Positions 24,549 to 34,589 of a DNA stretch of 64,000 nucleotides are shown here, piece after piece. Source of the DNA: Schistocephalus solidus (lineage: Eukaryota; Platyhelminthes; Cestoda; Diphyllobothriidea; Diphyllobothriidae); NCBI GenBank assembly GCA_017591395.1, contig WEDG01000254.1, positions 62,001-126,000 of the forward strand. The letters run 5' to 3'. Numbering within the stretch: position 1 is the stretch's first letter; every line of letters starts with the position of its first letter. Below the pieces are notes generated by a model that ran no database searches, had not been told where the DNA came from, and worked only from the letters and a program-made list of their open reading frames with translations. Both the position numbers and the translations under genes were made by a program.

Positions 24549-25927
24549 AAGTAGCAGCAGCAACAGTAGTACTAGTAGTAGCAGTAATATTAGTAGCAGC
24601 AACAGTAAAAACAGCAGCAGCAACAGAAGTAATAGTTTTAGTAGCAGCAGCAACAGTGGTACCAGTAAGCGGGCTTTTGAAATTGAGCCGCCATCTTTTC
24701 TGCTCTCAATTCGCATGTAAATCCTCTTATATATACGTCGATTGGCCTATTTCACCCATTTGAAACTGAATTTTAACACTATTTGTTTATTCGAACAACA
24801 AAAATGAGGTCATCAGCGCAAGACGCTGGCAACATTTTGAAGGAAGTCCAAATTTATCGATATTTAGAGGCGCATTCAAGGACGATTCTTCACGGTGAAT
24901 GGAGGACCTTTTTGCTGAAATTTTTGGAATTATACTTTCGAAATAAAGCGTAGCTCGCTCTCTCTCTATTAGTAGAAGTAATAGTAGTCGTATAAATATT
25001 AGCAGTAGTATTAGTAGAAGTAGTAATAATAATACTAGTAGTAATAGAAGCAGCATTATTATTATTAGTAGTAGTAATAATAATAGTAGTAGTAGTAGTA
25101 TTATTATTGGTAGTAGTAGTAGTAGTAGTAGTATTAGAAATAGTAGTATTAGACTCGACGTACTAGCATGAATATCTTCTTATAAACGGCGAGTAGGGAA
25201 AGTTGCAAGAATGCAAACGCGTTGAAGCAACACAGTCATCAACAGCTTATGGAGAGTTTTCTGGAAGAACTGTATATGCTATGCCAAAAAAGCCGAAAAT
25301 AAATTTCCATCTGAAGGGCGTTTCTCTAGGGCACAAGTAATATTTTTACTGTAAGCTCCTGGTTGTCATACACGGCACTTTTCGTTGTGCCAACATAAAC
25401 TGATTAAAAGTTTTTTTAAAGTGGGTCAAAGGAATTATTCAAATCTGCCAAAATCCTCTACTAATTAATTTTGCCTGGTAGTCATCTGGTGGATTCTAGA
25501 TTGATTGCTTAGGAAATCCTGCTTGGGCAGTCAGCTTACTGTATCAGAATTGGTGGATTCCATACGTTGCAGTAGGTTGGGCGGGTAACTTGGCCCAAGT
25601 ATGAATAAACTCACGGCTCACGGTAGAGCCACGTAGCCCAATTGGCTAGAGCGTTGGCTGTACTAAAGCCTTCCCCTTGCGGACGTGTATTCGAATCGCA
25701 CCGAGGCCGGCGATTTTGTTACAAGTGAGTCAAATGAAACAGTCTTTTGCCTGATTTGTATGTAATTGACGGTTAAACCTGCATAAAGGATAAGGCGGTA
25801 GCTTTAGACCGCAGTTAGTCAACACTGCACAGGCTAACAAAAGTAGTCCTAACTTACCCGTGGGAGGTGTAATTGCATCTGGCAAACGGCCCAACGGCGC
25901 AGCAAGTTCAGCCAAGCTCAAATGACG
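23403..25927 (-). CDS. Unknown host gene, two linked exons (internal part)
   Basis: Not recognised. Seen: exon 25927-25858 (70 nt, acceptor TACTTTATATTTTAG, donor CGG|GTAAGT) and exon 24394-23403 (992 nt, acceptor TTCTTTCCACAG, donor CGG|GTAAGT) splice in phase. The split codon G|AA gives Glu, and the joined frame is open for 354 residues. Neither the gene's start nor its stop is present, so more exons lie on both sides. The protein is low-complexity: a short Leu/Ala/Pro-rich lead (SLAELAAPLGRLPDAITPPT), a Ser/Thr/Pro-rich stretch (PTSRLPTDLPSTALSMTTH), an acidic cluster with tyrosines (EDGYEEDVEDEEAEGSSYF), and an Arg-rich end (LRRRRSLNR). I see no signal peptide or membrane segment in these parts. 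It could be a disordered scaffold or the tail of a membrane protein. The existence call is firm; the function is open. Confidence 0.75.
24450..24662. repeat. (TAG/CAG)n microsatellite in unknown-gene intron
   Basis: TAG and CAG/CAA mixed triplets, about 200 bp, within the intron between the two exons of the unknown gene and starting only about 55 bp from the acceptor. Confidence 0.95.
24968..25152. repeat. (TAG/TAA)n microsatellite
   Basis: A second triplet array in the same intron, with many TAA variants; a CTCTCTCT run lies just before it. Confidence 0.95.
25505..25720 (+). mobile_element. Second tRNA-like SINE family
   Basis: A leader (GGAAATCCTGCTTGGGCAGT and following) shared with 6290-6205 in reverse precedes a tRNA-like head: TAGCCCAATTGGCTAGAGCG (A-box-like, from 25637) and GTATTCGAATCGC (B-box-like, 25687). 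The order differs from the 11-kb family, so it is a separate unit. Confidence 0.55.
25858..25927 (-). CDS. Unknown gene, 70-nt exon
   Basis: Strong splice sites on both sides, reading RHLSLAELAAPLGRLPDAIT and on. The phase matches the large exon downstream. If the splice sites were chance, only about one frame in three would agree. Confidence 0.65.
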
Positions 25928-26153
25928 CTAAAATATAAAGTAGGTAGTTTACTTTGGAAGAAATTTTCGGATAAATTAAACTATACAAGCACATAGGAGT
26001 AAGGAAGATGAAGACTGGTCGAGCATTGGAACTTTTAGTATGCTATTTTTAGCCTTCGAACTCGTTTAAGGAGTACATCATCAGAGATGACAGCAACAAC
26101 AGAGAAAACGACCGTTATAGGGAATTCTACTCAATCAGCGGTGAGTGAGGCAA

Positions 26154-26645
26154 GTCTGGAGTTTAAAACAGGCATATACAGCAGGATTTATTGGTACCAA
26201 CAAATTTCGTGACGTTCTTCGATTTCTAAACATCTACTAGACCGTGGTCACTATGTAGACCTCAAAACAGCTTTCCGAGTACTTGTTCGGGCACGAACAA
26301 CTCGGACTTTGCGCTACTTGGAAGCAGCGTATGTACGTAGGGAGAAACCCAATCTTTGCAAGCAACTAGACCACGTGATCAATCTACAATTGCCCTGGTG
26401 ATTTTCACCCTAGATGATTCATGGTTTTAGTTGTCTAAGCTTCTCCCCACATTTTCTTTCCTGAAGTTCTTTACGTTGTCCTCTGGCCTTTGCTGTTATG
26501 TATTGATTTTCTGTTAATTAAAACTGCTGTCTATTTTCATTCGTTATCTGTGTTATGCAAAGACGGCTTGCAGTTGATAAGCCGTCACGAAATTTGTTGG
26601 TACCAATAAATCCTGCTTTATATGCCTGTTTTAAACTCTAGACGT
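26154..26645 (+). mobile_element. Short Penelope-like element with inverted ends
   Basis: The ends 26154-26215 and 26584-26645 are inverted copies, about 57 of 62 matching by eye (GAGTTTAAAACAGGCATATA ... GGTACCAACAAATTTCGTGA). Inside, 26240-26400 on the plus strand reads the PLE signature RTTRTLRYLEAAYVRREKPN and ends in LQLPW. 492 bp overall. Confidence 0.78.
26562..26611 (+). other. Hammerhead-like two-hairpin motif in PLE terminus
   Basis: Stem 1: GACGGCTT (26562-26569) pairs with AAGCCGTC (26579-26586) over a 9-nt loop containing TTGAT. Then CACGAAA. Stem 2: ATTTGTTGG (26592-26600) pairs with CCAATAAAT (26603-26611). TGATRAG and GAAA echo the hammerhead core. Hammerheads are reported in PLE termini; that this one folds or cuts is inference. 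Confidence 0.45.
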
Positions 26646-26814
26646 CTGGGTGAGCACACTTCTGCACTCAGAACTGCACTACACAAACCTAAGCTTATAT
26701 CCGCAGCATAATGGCTAAAGAGAGGAGCAACATCGGAGTTCGCTTTTTTGGTCACTTACCGGCCTTCAGATGTGTGATCTGAAGCAAATGCTATTCCTGT
26801 GACCTTTTTAAAGC

Positions 26815-27130
26815 AAGCGGAGACAGGAGAATTTATTAAAACCAACAAATTTCGCAACGGCTTATCAACTGCAACTCGCCGCTGTATAGCATAACACAGC
26901 AAATAAGAAGCAATTTAAAGTTGCACAGAAAAGCAATACACAACAGTAAGGCCATTGGTCACTGCACAGAGAATAATCCAGGAAAGTGTTCATTTAAAAC
27001 TGCAAATTTAACCTGAAATGTGTGCTTCTTATTTGTTTTGCAGAGACCGGTTAAAGTTGATAAGCCGTGACAAAATTTGCTGGTTTCCATAAATTCCGCC
27101 GTCTACGCCTGTTTTAAATTTATACCGGGG
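26815..27130. mobile_element. Penelope-like terminal repeats, inverted pair without ORF
   Basis: 26818-26912 and 27025-27112 are inverted copies: the left has AACGGCTTATCAACTGCAAC, and the right has GTTAAAGTTGATAAGCCGTG. The roughly 110-bp centre has no endonuclease signature. It is a neighbour of the 26154-26645 copy. Confidence 0.7.
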
Positions 27131-28455
27131 AATAGGTTTCGAAATTGCCGTCAGCTTCAATGCGAGAATCAAAAAAATTACTCTTCGCTTTGCCAGTGGT
27201 ATAGCAAACACCACAAACATTGAATATGTGGACTCCCAATTCTATTTATCCTTCTGAAAAGTTAAGCTAAACATCAGACAGTTGGCTGGTTTCCAGGCCA
27301 CATAGAGCATTAATTTTTGGCGACGATAACTTATCGGATGATTATTTAAAACCGTTTTTTTTTAAATTTATCATACATATTATGCCTTATTAATGCATTC
27401 GTTTGCATGAAATAGCAAGTCTACAACTTAATTTTTGGGCTTTCGACCTGCCTTGAAAAAACTTCCACGTACTTAAATAATCGAATGCCCCTTCAATAGC
27501 TCTCTGCATTTAATTTTACACATTGTCGTTTATTTCATAACTTCACGCTCCGGTGAGTGAATCGGAGCCGGTTTCTGGACCTTTCGTGAATTAAACATGC
27601 TTGAGTAGTCACGTCAACTGCTGCGCAGTGTGAACACCGCAAGCGGCGAGGAAGAGCACTGTTTTTGGGGGCGAAGGGGTAACTTGCGCTGCATCTACCT
27701 GACTCACTCTCTTCGCAAGACGGCAACGAAAGTTTGTACGACGCCCTCTAATCGATCGGTAGGCGTATAATACGAGAACGGCGTTGGCAATGCGAGTAGG
27801 GCACTTTAAAGGACAGAAAGGGGCGGTAACGCGTTGGCAACGAAAAGAACCTTGTATGCCTGCCATCATAAATAAAGTGAATTGGTTTTTAAGCACTAAA
27901 TTAGACCTTATTACGCGCCAACCCATCCACGCCAACCTAATCCTAATACCAACCCTATATATTGTGTTCGTTATGGTTAAAATCGGTTGCCGGGTTAGTA
28001 GGGTCGCGAAAGCCGACAAGACGACCGAAGATGGGGGACGCTGGCGTCAAAGCGTATGCACCGTTAACTCACGTGTCGCAGGGATGGCGTCTCCGGCTGT
28101 TCGGCATCCGAATGGGCTTCCTTGTCGCGAGCATAGGTCACAGAGTTTGAGCGCAAGTGAGTAGAACGAAAGACTTCAGGACGATAGATACCAGGCATCA
28201 TTTGCTCCAGTAGGCCATTGGATTGCCAGGAATCGAGGACACTTTTGCCGTAGATATGACCGAGGGCCTATAAGGGATGACAGGTAGAGCATGCACGCAG
28301 GTAAATTGGGTAAAGCTTTCTAAGCAGCATGGTAGCAATGGCGGCGGCGGCAAAAGACCACTAAACTTGACTGCTGAGCAAGACATGGCGGCGAAGGAGA
28401 TGACATAAAAAGTCAAATTGAAGCTCTAAAGTTGGTGACACCATAATTGCTAATA
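27131..28455. other. No supported gene
   Basis: Overlapping frames on both strands at 27535-28164 (up to 136 codons) suggest an unnamed repeat rather than a gene. The minus strand at 27905-27990 has GGGTTGGTATTAGGATTAGG, weakly TTAGGG-like. Confidence 0.4.
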
Positions 28456-28545
28456 GAAACGAAGAGGCGACTGTCTCTGAAGAAGGGTTCGAGAGAGAGA
28501 GAGAATCCGAAACGTTAGGCTAATAACGCTCTTGTTCGACTGATC
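28456..28545. repeat. Solo arm of the GGAACAAGAGC inverted-repeat family
   Basis: Has GAGAGAGAGAATCCGAAACG and TAATAACGCTCTTGTTCG, matching the right arm at 52520-52571. Confidence 0.5.
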
Positions 28546-28639
28546 GTGTGGTACATGCGCCGGACCAACACGAAGGCCAAATCAGGGTGCGGCAGACGTT
28601 ATTATTCTGGGATGCGGTCCCATAACAAATGCCGAACAT

Positions 28640-28925
28640 GGGCGGTGCGCGTGCCAAAAACGGGCACGCGTATGCGCAGGCTCATGCCACACCCCGCTCT
28701 CCCACTCTGTGGGAGATGATTCATCTGTGCCCGACTCCGCTCCCGGTCTTCTTAACTATGTCTTGACACCGAGCACAGGTGGGTAAGAGAAGAGAGAGTG
28801 CGGTAGATTCAGTGCAAGTCTAATATCACTTAAAACTAATTTCCGCATAAGTCACCATCCCTGCACCACCCCTTCCGTAGAGCATACGATGGACATCGTC
28901 GGACTACGACGGTTGAACTGACGTT
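28640..28925 (+). repeat. Dispersed ~450-bp repeat, copy
   Basis: CCACTCTGTGGGAG, then GTCTTCTTAACTATGTCTTG, AGAGAGAGTGCGGTAGATTC and AAGTCACCATCCCTGCACCA. Confidence 0.7.
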
Positions 28926-30449
28926 TCTCCTGCTTCGAGACATTATAAACTTCGCCTCAAGCTGTGGGTATTGCATTGAGTCCAAGCACTTAACGCCGAA
29001 TCACAAATATAGCAGATTGTCTACCGCATGACCTGTCAACCGAAATTCTTAAGTAGGTATTCGATCGGAGAAAAATGACTGAAATATAGTTATAATTTTT
29101 AATATCGTTCAGTCTAATTCCATGATATTTCCAACATGCCAGGATGCCGGCTTTTGAATAAACTTCCTTCCAATTCCTTTTCAGGAAGTTCGAGGGACGC
29201 CTTCCAGTCATCTGGCCTTGCGATAGGATCATGGTCCTTCATTACTGGTGAAGCTACTTCCTGAACCTTTATTAGCGACGCCGTGTTGTAGTCTTCAGAC
29301 AATGATAAGTTACACAGACGCGGGAGAGCGACAAAACGAAAGTATAACAACTCACTGCCGGATGCACATTAAAACTCCTTATACAGTTAAACAAACGTTG
29401 AACTCAATCCCTGGGTGAAACTATTCGGAATAATTGAGCATTTGTAACCAAATGTATGCTTTTAAAATTTAAGCTGAAATATTTTCGAACTTCAGGATTC
29501 ACGTAGGTGCTGACTTTGGACGAACAAACTGTCACTCTCTCCCTCTCTCTAGTTGCGCGCCAGCAAACTCTCCTTGTTTGTCCAGCAATTATTTTGGACT
29601 TCCTGTTCCACCTGGACAGTTTATTTGAGTGACCTTCTTCCTTATATGATCAACAATCTTTTTACAATTATACTTCATTTCTACGCATAAGTGACTTTTA
29701 TACCCAAGTAATCCCCTTTCTACCATAGTCGTCTTTATGCGTACGACGACTTATTTTCAAACTGCATTCAGCATAATTAATCAGAGTTTAGGATCTGCGC
29801 TGCAATGCACAACCGTTTGTACCATCCCTAAAATTTCTGAACATGACATTTAGGATCCATACTGATTTATCTGCCTCATAATAATAGGCCTTGTGGTTTG
29901 TCCTTTAAGTCTTGATTAGACTGGCTGTTCAGCATGGACGAGGATAGAGTTTTGGCACTGGAAGACTTATATCTCAACAAAAATATTGAAAGTTAGCATT
30001 AGTCAAGCGGCAATCGAAAATTATTAAATAATTTGGAGTTATTAAGGATCTAGACATATCAAAATCGAACGATCTTGATCTCTCAGAGCATCGTGTCCTG
30101 ATAGTCTCTGAAGCACGTAGAACTGCCGGGTTTATCGCAGTAGAATCCACCTTTATAAAATGTACGTTAGGTTCAGCCTGGACTATTGCTCGTTTCTATT
30201 TAGCCTTATGTGCGCTAGTGAATGGAAGCAAATAAATCAGTCCGGTATTTTTTTGCTAAAATAGTTTTATCCTCGGAACACCGTAATCTGACGTATCAAG
30301 AATGTGGTGGGTTTACAAAGTTTGAGCTATTGCTATTACATAAGATACTTTTACTGTTTAACCTTATAAACAGACTTACATTTAACCCTTTCACTAATCT
30401 AAGAGGGCTTGACTACTCTCGGGATGACAGTCAACTCAATGCCTTTTTA
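28926..30449. other. No supported feature
   Basis: Mostly AT-rich, no recognised family; includes a CTCTCTCC-type run near 29537. Confidence 0.5.
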
Positions 30450-30640
30450 TTTCTGTCTCTGAAATACCTGACACTTCGACCGCAATTTTTGATGATATCC
30501 ACCGTATGGACGACAGCCGGGCGGTGCAGGGGCGGTGAATTGCGCAAGACTATAGTGAGATTATACTTCTACTGGATCAACCTCACTCTCTGTTCCACTC
30601 CCTCATCTGGACCCAGTGTCAAGAGAGAGTTAAAAATGTA
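30450..30640 (-). repeat. Dispersed ~450-bp repeat, reverse 3' part
   Basis: The minus strand reads CCTGCACCGCCCGGCTG..., TACGGTGGATATCATCAAAA and GGTCGAAGTGTCAG. The open frame 30222-30641 overlaps it and so is unlikely to be a gene. Confidence 0.6.
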
Positions 30641-31580
30641 ATGTATCCAACACAGAAAGCTGGTTGTAAACAAGACGTGTACTGAGGACCGAAAACAGCA
30701 AAATTGAGGAGGCTTAGGGGACACAGCAGGGTTTATGGCAAAGCGGGAATATCATAAGCTGAAGGGAGACCAGTGAGAACAAAGTTGGCCTGGCTGTGCG
30801 TACATTATCTTGAAAGTTTCCTTGTCGCGCGTGTAAACCTCATTTCTAGGCCATGTAGGTCACGTACCCCGCAACCATCCACCCTAAAGTGGACGAAAAC
30901 GGGCAGAGATGAGGGGAAGGTACAGAAAAGGGAATAAGGGTTTGGTAATAAATGAAATAATTTCTTCCCGAAAACGTTGGACGGGTGTGCAGATTCGTGT
31001 CAATCTTCTCAGCACGGTATTTTCAAGCTTTGCGTCGTTTTTTTGGAGTCGCTGTTTTCTCTGTCCCTACGTTGCTGCTGGATGGAGGAGAAGGATGATG
31101 AGAAATAGACACCTCAGCTGACGGCGTTTTAGTAAGCGTAGGCCGTAGATATTCCGTCCACGGGACGCCAGAGTCATCATCAAGGGTTGCGGGCATTTCG
31201 AACTTCTTCAATTATCCACTTTATGTGTCCGTTCGGCTGCGGACTTGGTCCAGAAATCGACGCACAATTCTCCCATCTTCTAACGCCAATTGTACGATCT
31301 GTCCATCACTTCTTCGAACTGTCAATTGATACGAGTTCAATTCATGTTCCAGTGTCCGGTAGACACTTTCGTTAGGCAAGAAAAATTGAAGGCTTGTGTG
31401 CGCACCATATCACGCTTTCATATCCTTCTGTTACTCCGTGATTTTATCATGAGATTAAGGATTAAGGAAATCGAGCCGAGTGCGCAACTGCCACTTGAAC
31501 ATCAATTCTGTAGGTGAAAAACCAGTTGATCAGTTTGGCGTTGTGTGATAACTGAACAAAAAGTGTAACAGCTTCGTGCT

Positions 31581-32448
31581 TTAGTCCGTTTGCGTGTGTC
31601 TGGCTAATGTATGTTTTATCATCTGAACCACGTGCTCAGCGAGGCCATTTGATGCCGTGTGGTACGGCGCAGTGGTTACATGCCTTTTTCCATTGGTGTG
31701 CAAAAAATCTTTAAATTCTGTACTAGTAAAGGTCGGGCCATTGTCTGAAACGACCATTTCAGGTATCCCAAAAGAAGAAACAATGGATTGTAGCATGTTG
31801 CTTGTGGTAAAAAAGAACAAGATTTTCTGGTCGGAATAACTTCAATTCATTTAGTGTGGGCGTCAACCACCACTAAGGTCAAATGGCCATGTAATGGCCC
31901 AAATATTCGATGTGTACCCTCTTCCAAAGCGAGTCGGGCAGGGCCCAAGGCTTCAAGGGCAACTTGGGTAAGGTATTCTGTGTTAATTGACAAACGTGAC
32001 ACACTTTTACCATGTTTTCGATGTCTTCGTCAATTTTGGGCCACCAAACATAACTGCGGTGGAAGGTTTTCATGCTCACCTTACCGGGATGGGCATTATA
32101 CAAGTCATTGAGGATTGCTTGTCGGCCCTATGGTGGCACCACTAGGTGACTGCCCCATAGTACGAAGCCTTCTAGTAGACTCAATTTGTTCTGACGGCTA
32201 TAGAATGGCTGAAGATCTGGGAAGGCAGAAGATGGCCAGCACAATTGCAACGCCATTTTAAATCGACTTAAGAGATGATCTCTGTATGTCCTTTCTATAA
32301 TTTGTTGACAGGTTACGCGTGCGTTTGCTAAAATCTGTAAAATATTCACGGTCTCTAAAGCAGGTGTTCCATTAACGCCATCATCGACAACGGGAAGCCT
32401 ACTCGAGGCGTCAGCCACTACGTTTGCACTACCAGTAACATATTTCAT
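31581..32448 (-). pseudogene. Ty3/gypsy integrase remnant
   Basis: MKYVTGSANVVADASSRLPV (32448) ends the RNase H side. HPGKVSMKTFHRSYVWWPK with CHVCQ gives the HHCC zinc domain (32103-31879). VVSDNGPTFTSTEF and NGLAEHVVQMIK (31820-31581) carry the second Asp and the Glu of the DDE triad. The first Asp block, near 31860, is out of frame. Confidence 0.87.
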
Positions 32449-32613
32449 CGCATGTGTAAGCGGAAAGAGTGACTGCCCACCATTGCATTCTCAGCGAGCA
32501 CATTTGTTTTATCTTTTATTTTTTACCCAACAAACCTAACAGAGATTTTTTGTCAGTTTGAATTTCGAAGAGTCAGCCAAAAAGATACAAATGGGAGCAT
32601 TGTGGGCCAATTA

Positions 32614-32949
32614 TTATTGCTTAGGTCTCTTTATATAGCTGAAAATAGTTGATTTCGACCTGGTGCATGGTTTTGGATTCAAAGGCAATTGGCATCTTGC
32701 CCCAGAAGTCATTCGGTTCATGATAACCGAACACACGCCGTACGGGGACGCATCGCATTTGAGTTTGATAGGCTTTCTTTGGTCGTAATGAATCAGGAGT
32801 GAAGAGGAGGTAATGCCCACAAATGATCGTTCACCAGCATTTTGTTCGACTTCTGACCAGTTCCAGCAACGATTTTTTGCAATTAATCGATAAAGGGGTT
32901 TCAGAATTGTAGCCGATAGATTCAGCAATCGACTAAAGTGGATAACCAA
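32614..32949 (-). pseudogene. Ty3/gypsy RT connection and RNase H remnant
   Basis: FSRLLNLSATILKPLYRLIA and WNWSEVEQNA mark the end of the RT; YDQRKPIKLKCDASPYGV is the RNase H entry. Frame decays after that. Confidence 0.8.
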
Positions 32950-33124
32950 CCCAATGAATTAACTCCTTTGACTACTATTTTTGGGGCGAGGGGCCATATT
33001 TAAGGCTTTGAGTTTGTGTTCGAGTGGGTGGAGGACAGTTTTATCTGCTTTTAAAGCCTAGAAAATCCACCGATTCTGCAAGGAAAGTGCACTTATCTTT
33101 CCTCCATTTGAAACCTTTGTCTTC

Positions 33125-33612
33125 TTAACGTGTTAACACTACGTTGAGAGTCTCTAGGTGACTATGTTCAGACGGGACCGTTACTAATATGCCATCAAGA
33201 TTTGCGCAAACGTGAGGTATGTCCTTCATGAGGCTATCAATCAAGCATTTAAATAAACCTGAAGCAGAACTTACTCCAAATGGGAGTCGTTTTTTATCGA
33301 AATAATCCTCGGTGCGTATTGATGGTTGTGGCGTATCTGGATTCAATATCTAGGGCGACTTGGTTGTCAGCATGCTTCAGGTACGAAGTTGTAAATTTTT
33401 GGCCACCCGAGAGAGATGCGTACAGGTCCTCAATGCGTGGAAGAGGATAAAATTTAGTTTATTTGCTGAGTTAATTGTCAGCTTAAAGTCGTCGCAGATA
33501 CGTACGGTAGCATCACATTTAAGAACCAGGACTATTGGTGACACTTATTCCGAATACAGCACGGGCTCAATAATATCCGCTTTCTGTAAGCAATTAAATT
33601 CCTCGTCGGTGT
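33125..33612 (-). pseudogene. Ty3/gypsy reverse transcriptase (catalytic box mutated)
   Basis: EEFNCLQKADIIEPVLYS and VRICDDFKLTINSANKLN are the RT N-terminal blocks; LPFGVSSASGLFKCLIDSLM is the palm lead-in. The expected YLDDILV box reads NLDGILV, losing one catalytic Asp. A stop-containing gap near 33350 splits the domain. Confidence 0.85.
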
Positions 33613-33689
33613 GACTGCATAGTGGACTGACTTAGCTTTGAAAAACCGAGGTCAGAATTCTGATTTAAATTTGAATTTGACAGGCTGGC

Positions 33690-33890
33690 TGATGGTGACT
33701 TATAAGCCAGAAATGGCCATTCCAGTCTCCTTGTCTTTGCCGGTCATTTTTTTCTGTCTATATCATAAGCCACCGTGTGGCTTTTAGTGGGTTTGAGAGT
33801 GAGCCCCAAGGCACAACGGGACAAGTGAGTCCTGTAACAGATCGGTAAGCACCTAATTACTATAAAAGAGAGAGCAATCACACAGCAGTG
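33690..33890 (+). mobile_element. SINE body and 3' extension
   Basis: CAGGCTGGCTGATGGTGACT, CCAGAAATGGCCATTCCAGT, then GTGGCTTTTAGTGGGTTTGA and CCCCAAGGCACAACGGGACA. No head. Confidence 0.7.
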
Positions 33891-34180
33891 AAATATTGTC
33901 ACTCTTCCCTAGATGTGAATTTGAACATACTTCATCAATTATAGAGAAGTCTCTCGTGAAGATTAGGTCCAAGCAATTGGCTCTCTGATTCTCTCGTTAT
34001 CTCATTGGTGATTTAACCTTCTGTGTCAGGTGTTCCTCGAGAAGGAGGTCCATTAGCTTGCGGCTGCAGGAAGGTGGCACACCATCAACTTTCAGATTTA
34101 CCCAGCCTTTAATAGGTGTGTTGAAATCTCCAGCAATTAAACTCCTGATGCCTTGCTACTTCTGTGACCAAATGAAGGAG
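33890..34180 (-). pseudogene. CR1-like LINE endonuclease fragment, minus strand
   Basis: Reads LIAGDFNTPIKGWVNLKVDG and then VPPSCSRKLMDLLLEEHLTQ, the GDFN block of a LINE endonuclease. It is opposite in strand to the RT that begins about 400 bp away, so two copies meet head to head. Confidence 0.7.
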
Positions 34181-34589
34181 TGTGGCATCAAATGAAGTTT
34201 CGTGCTGCCAACAAGAAATAACCGATGTAGAAGGGAAGGCCAACGATCAAATTGTTTTGATCTTGTCTTAAATAGGGAGGAAGAGCAGGTACTCGTATTA
34301 ACGGACCTACCACTGATAGGTTCAAATGACCAAATTGTATTAAATTTAATGACTCAATGATTCCTAAACCAAGTCCTTCTGACACATGAAAAAGAAACAT
34401 CCGGAAAGGAAACTAACAACACATGAAACGCATTTGTAGCGGGAAACAAAATTTTGTGAAACAGTAGATGACAAATGGAGAAATTTCAGTTCATTGTTGA
34501 CCAAGATGTATGATGAAGAAGAATTTTAATGCAATGAGATGTGTTGTTTCGGAGGAGTCCTGCTCAGTTAAATTTACAGATTAAGAAAG

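Larger units (their letters stand above)
31023..33612 (-). mobile_element. Decayed Ty3/gypsy LTR retrotransposon (pol)
   Basis: The minus-strand order is RT (33612-33125), RNase H (32949-32614), connection (32448-32128), integrase zinc domain (32103-31879), integrase core (31820-31581), then a C-terminal tail (about 31375-31023). That RT-RNase H-integrase order is the Ty3/gypsy order. Stops and frameshifts occur throughout. No gag or LTR pair was recognised. Confidence 0.88.

Noticed and set aside
24284..24763. 159-codon plus-strand frame rich in Val
   Set aside because: Made by the TAG/CAG array and by the antisense of the unknown gene's exon.
26737..26790. GTAAGT donor near 26754 as an upstream exon of the unknown gene
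   Set aside because: Frames that would join in phase 0 contain a stop.
30222..30641. 139-codon plus-strand frame
   Set aside because: Its second half lies in a reverse copy of the ~450-bp repeat; no domain or splice sites.
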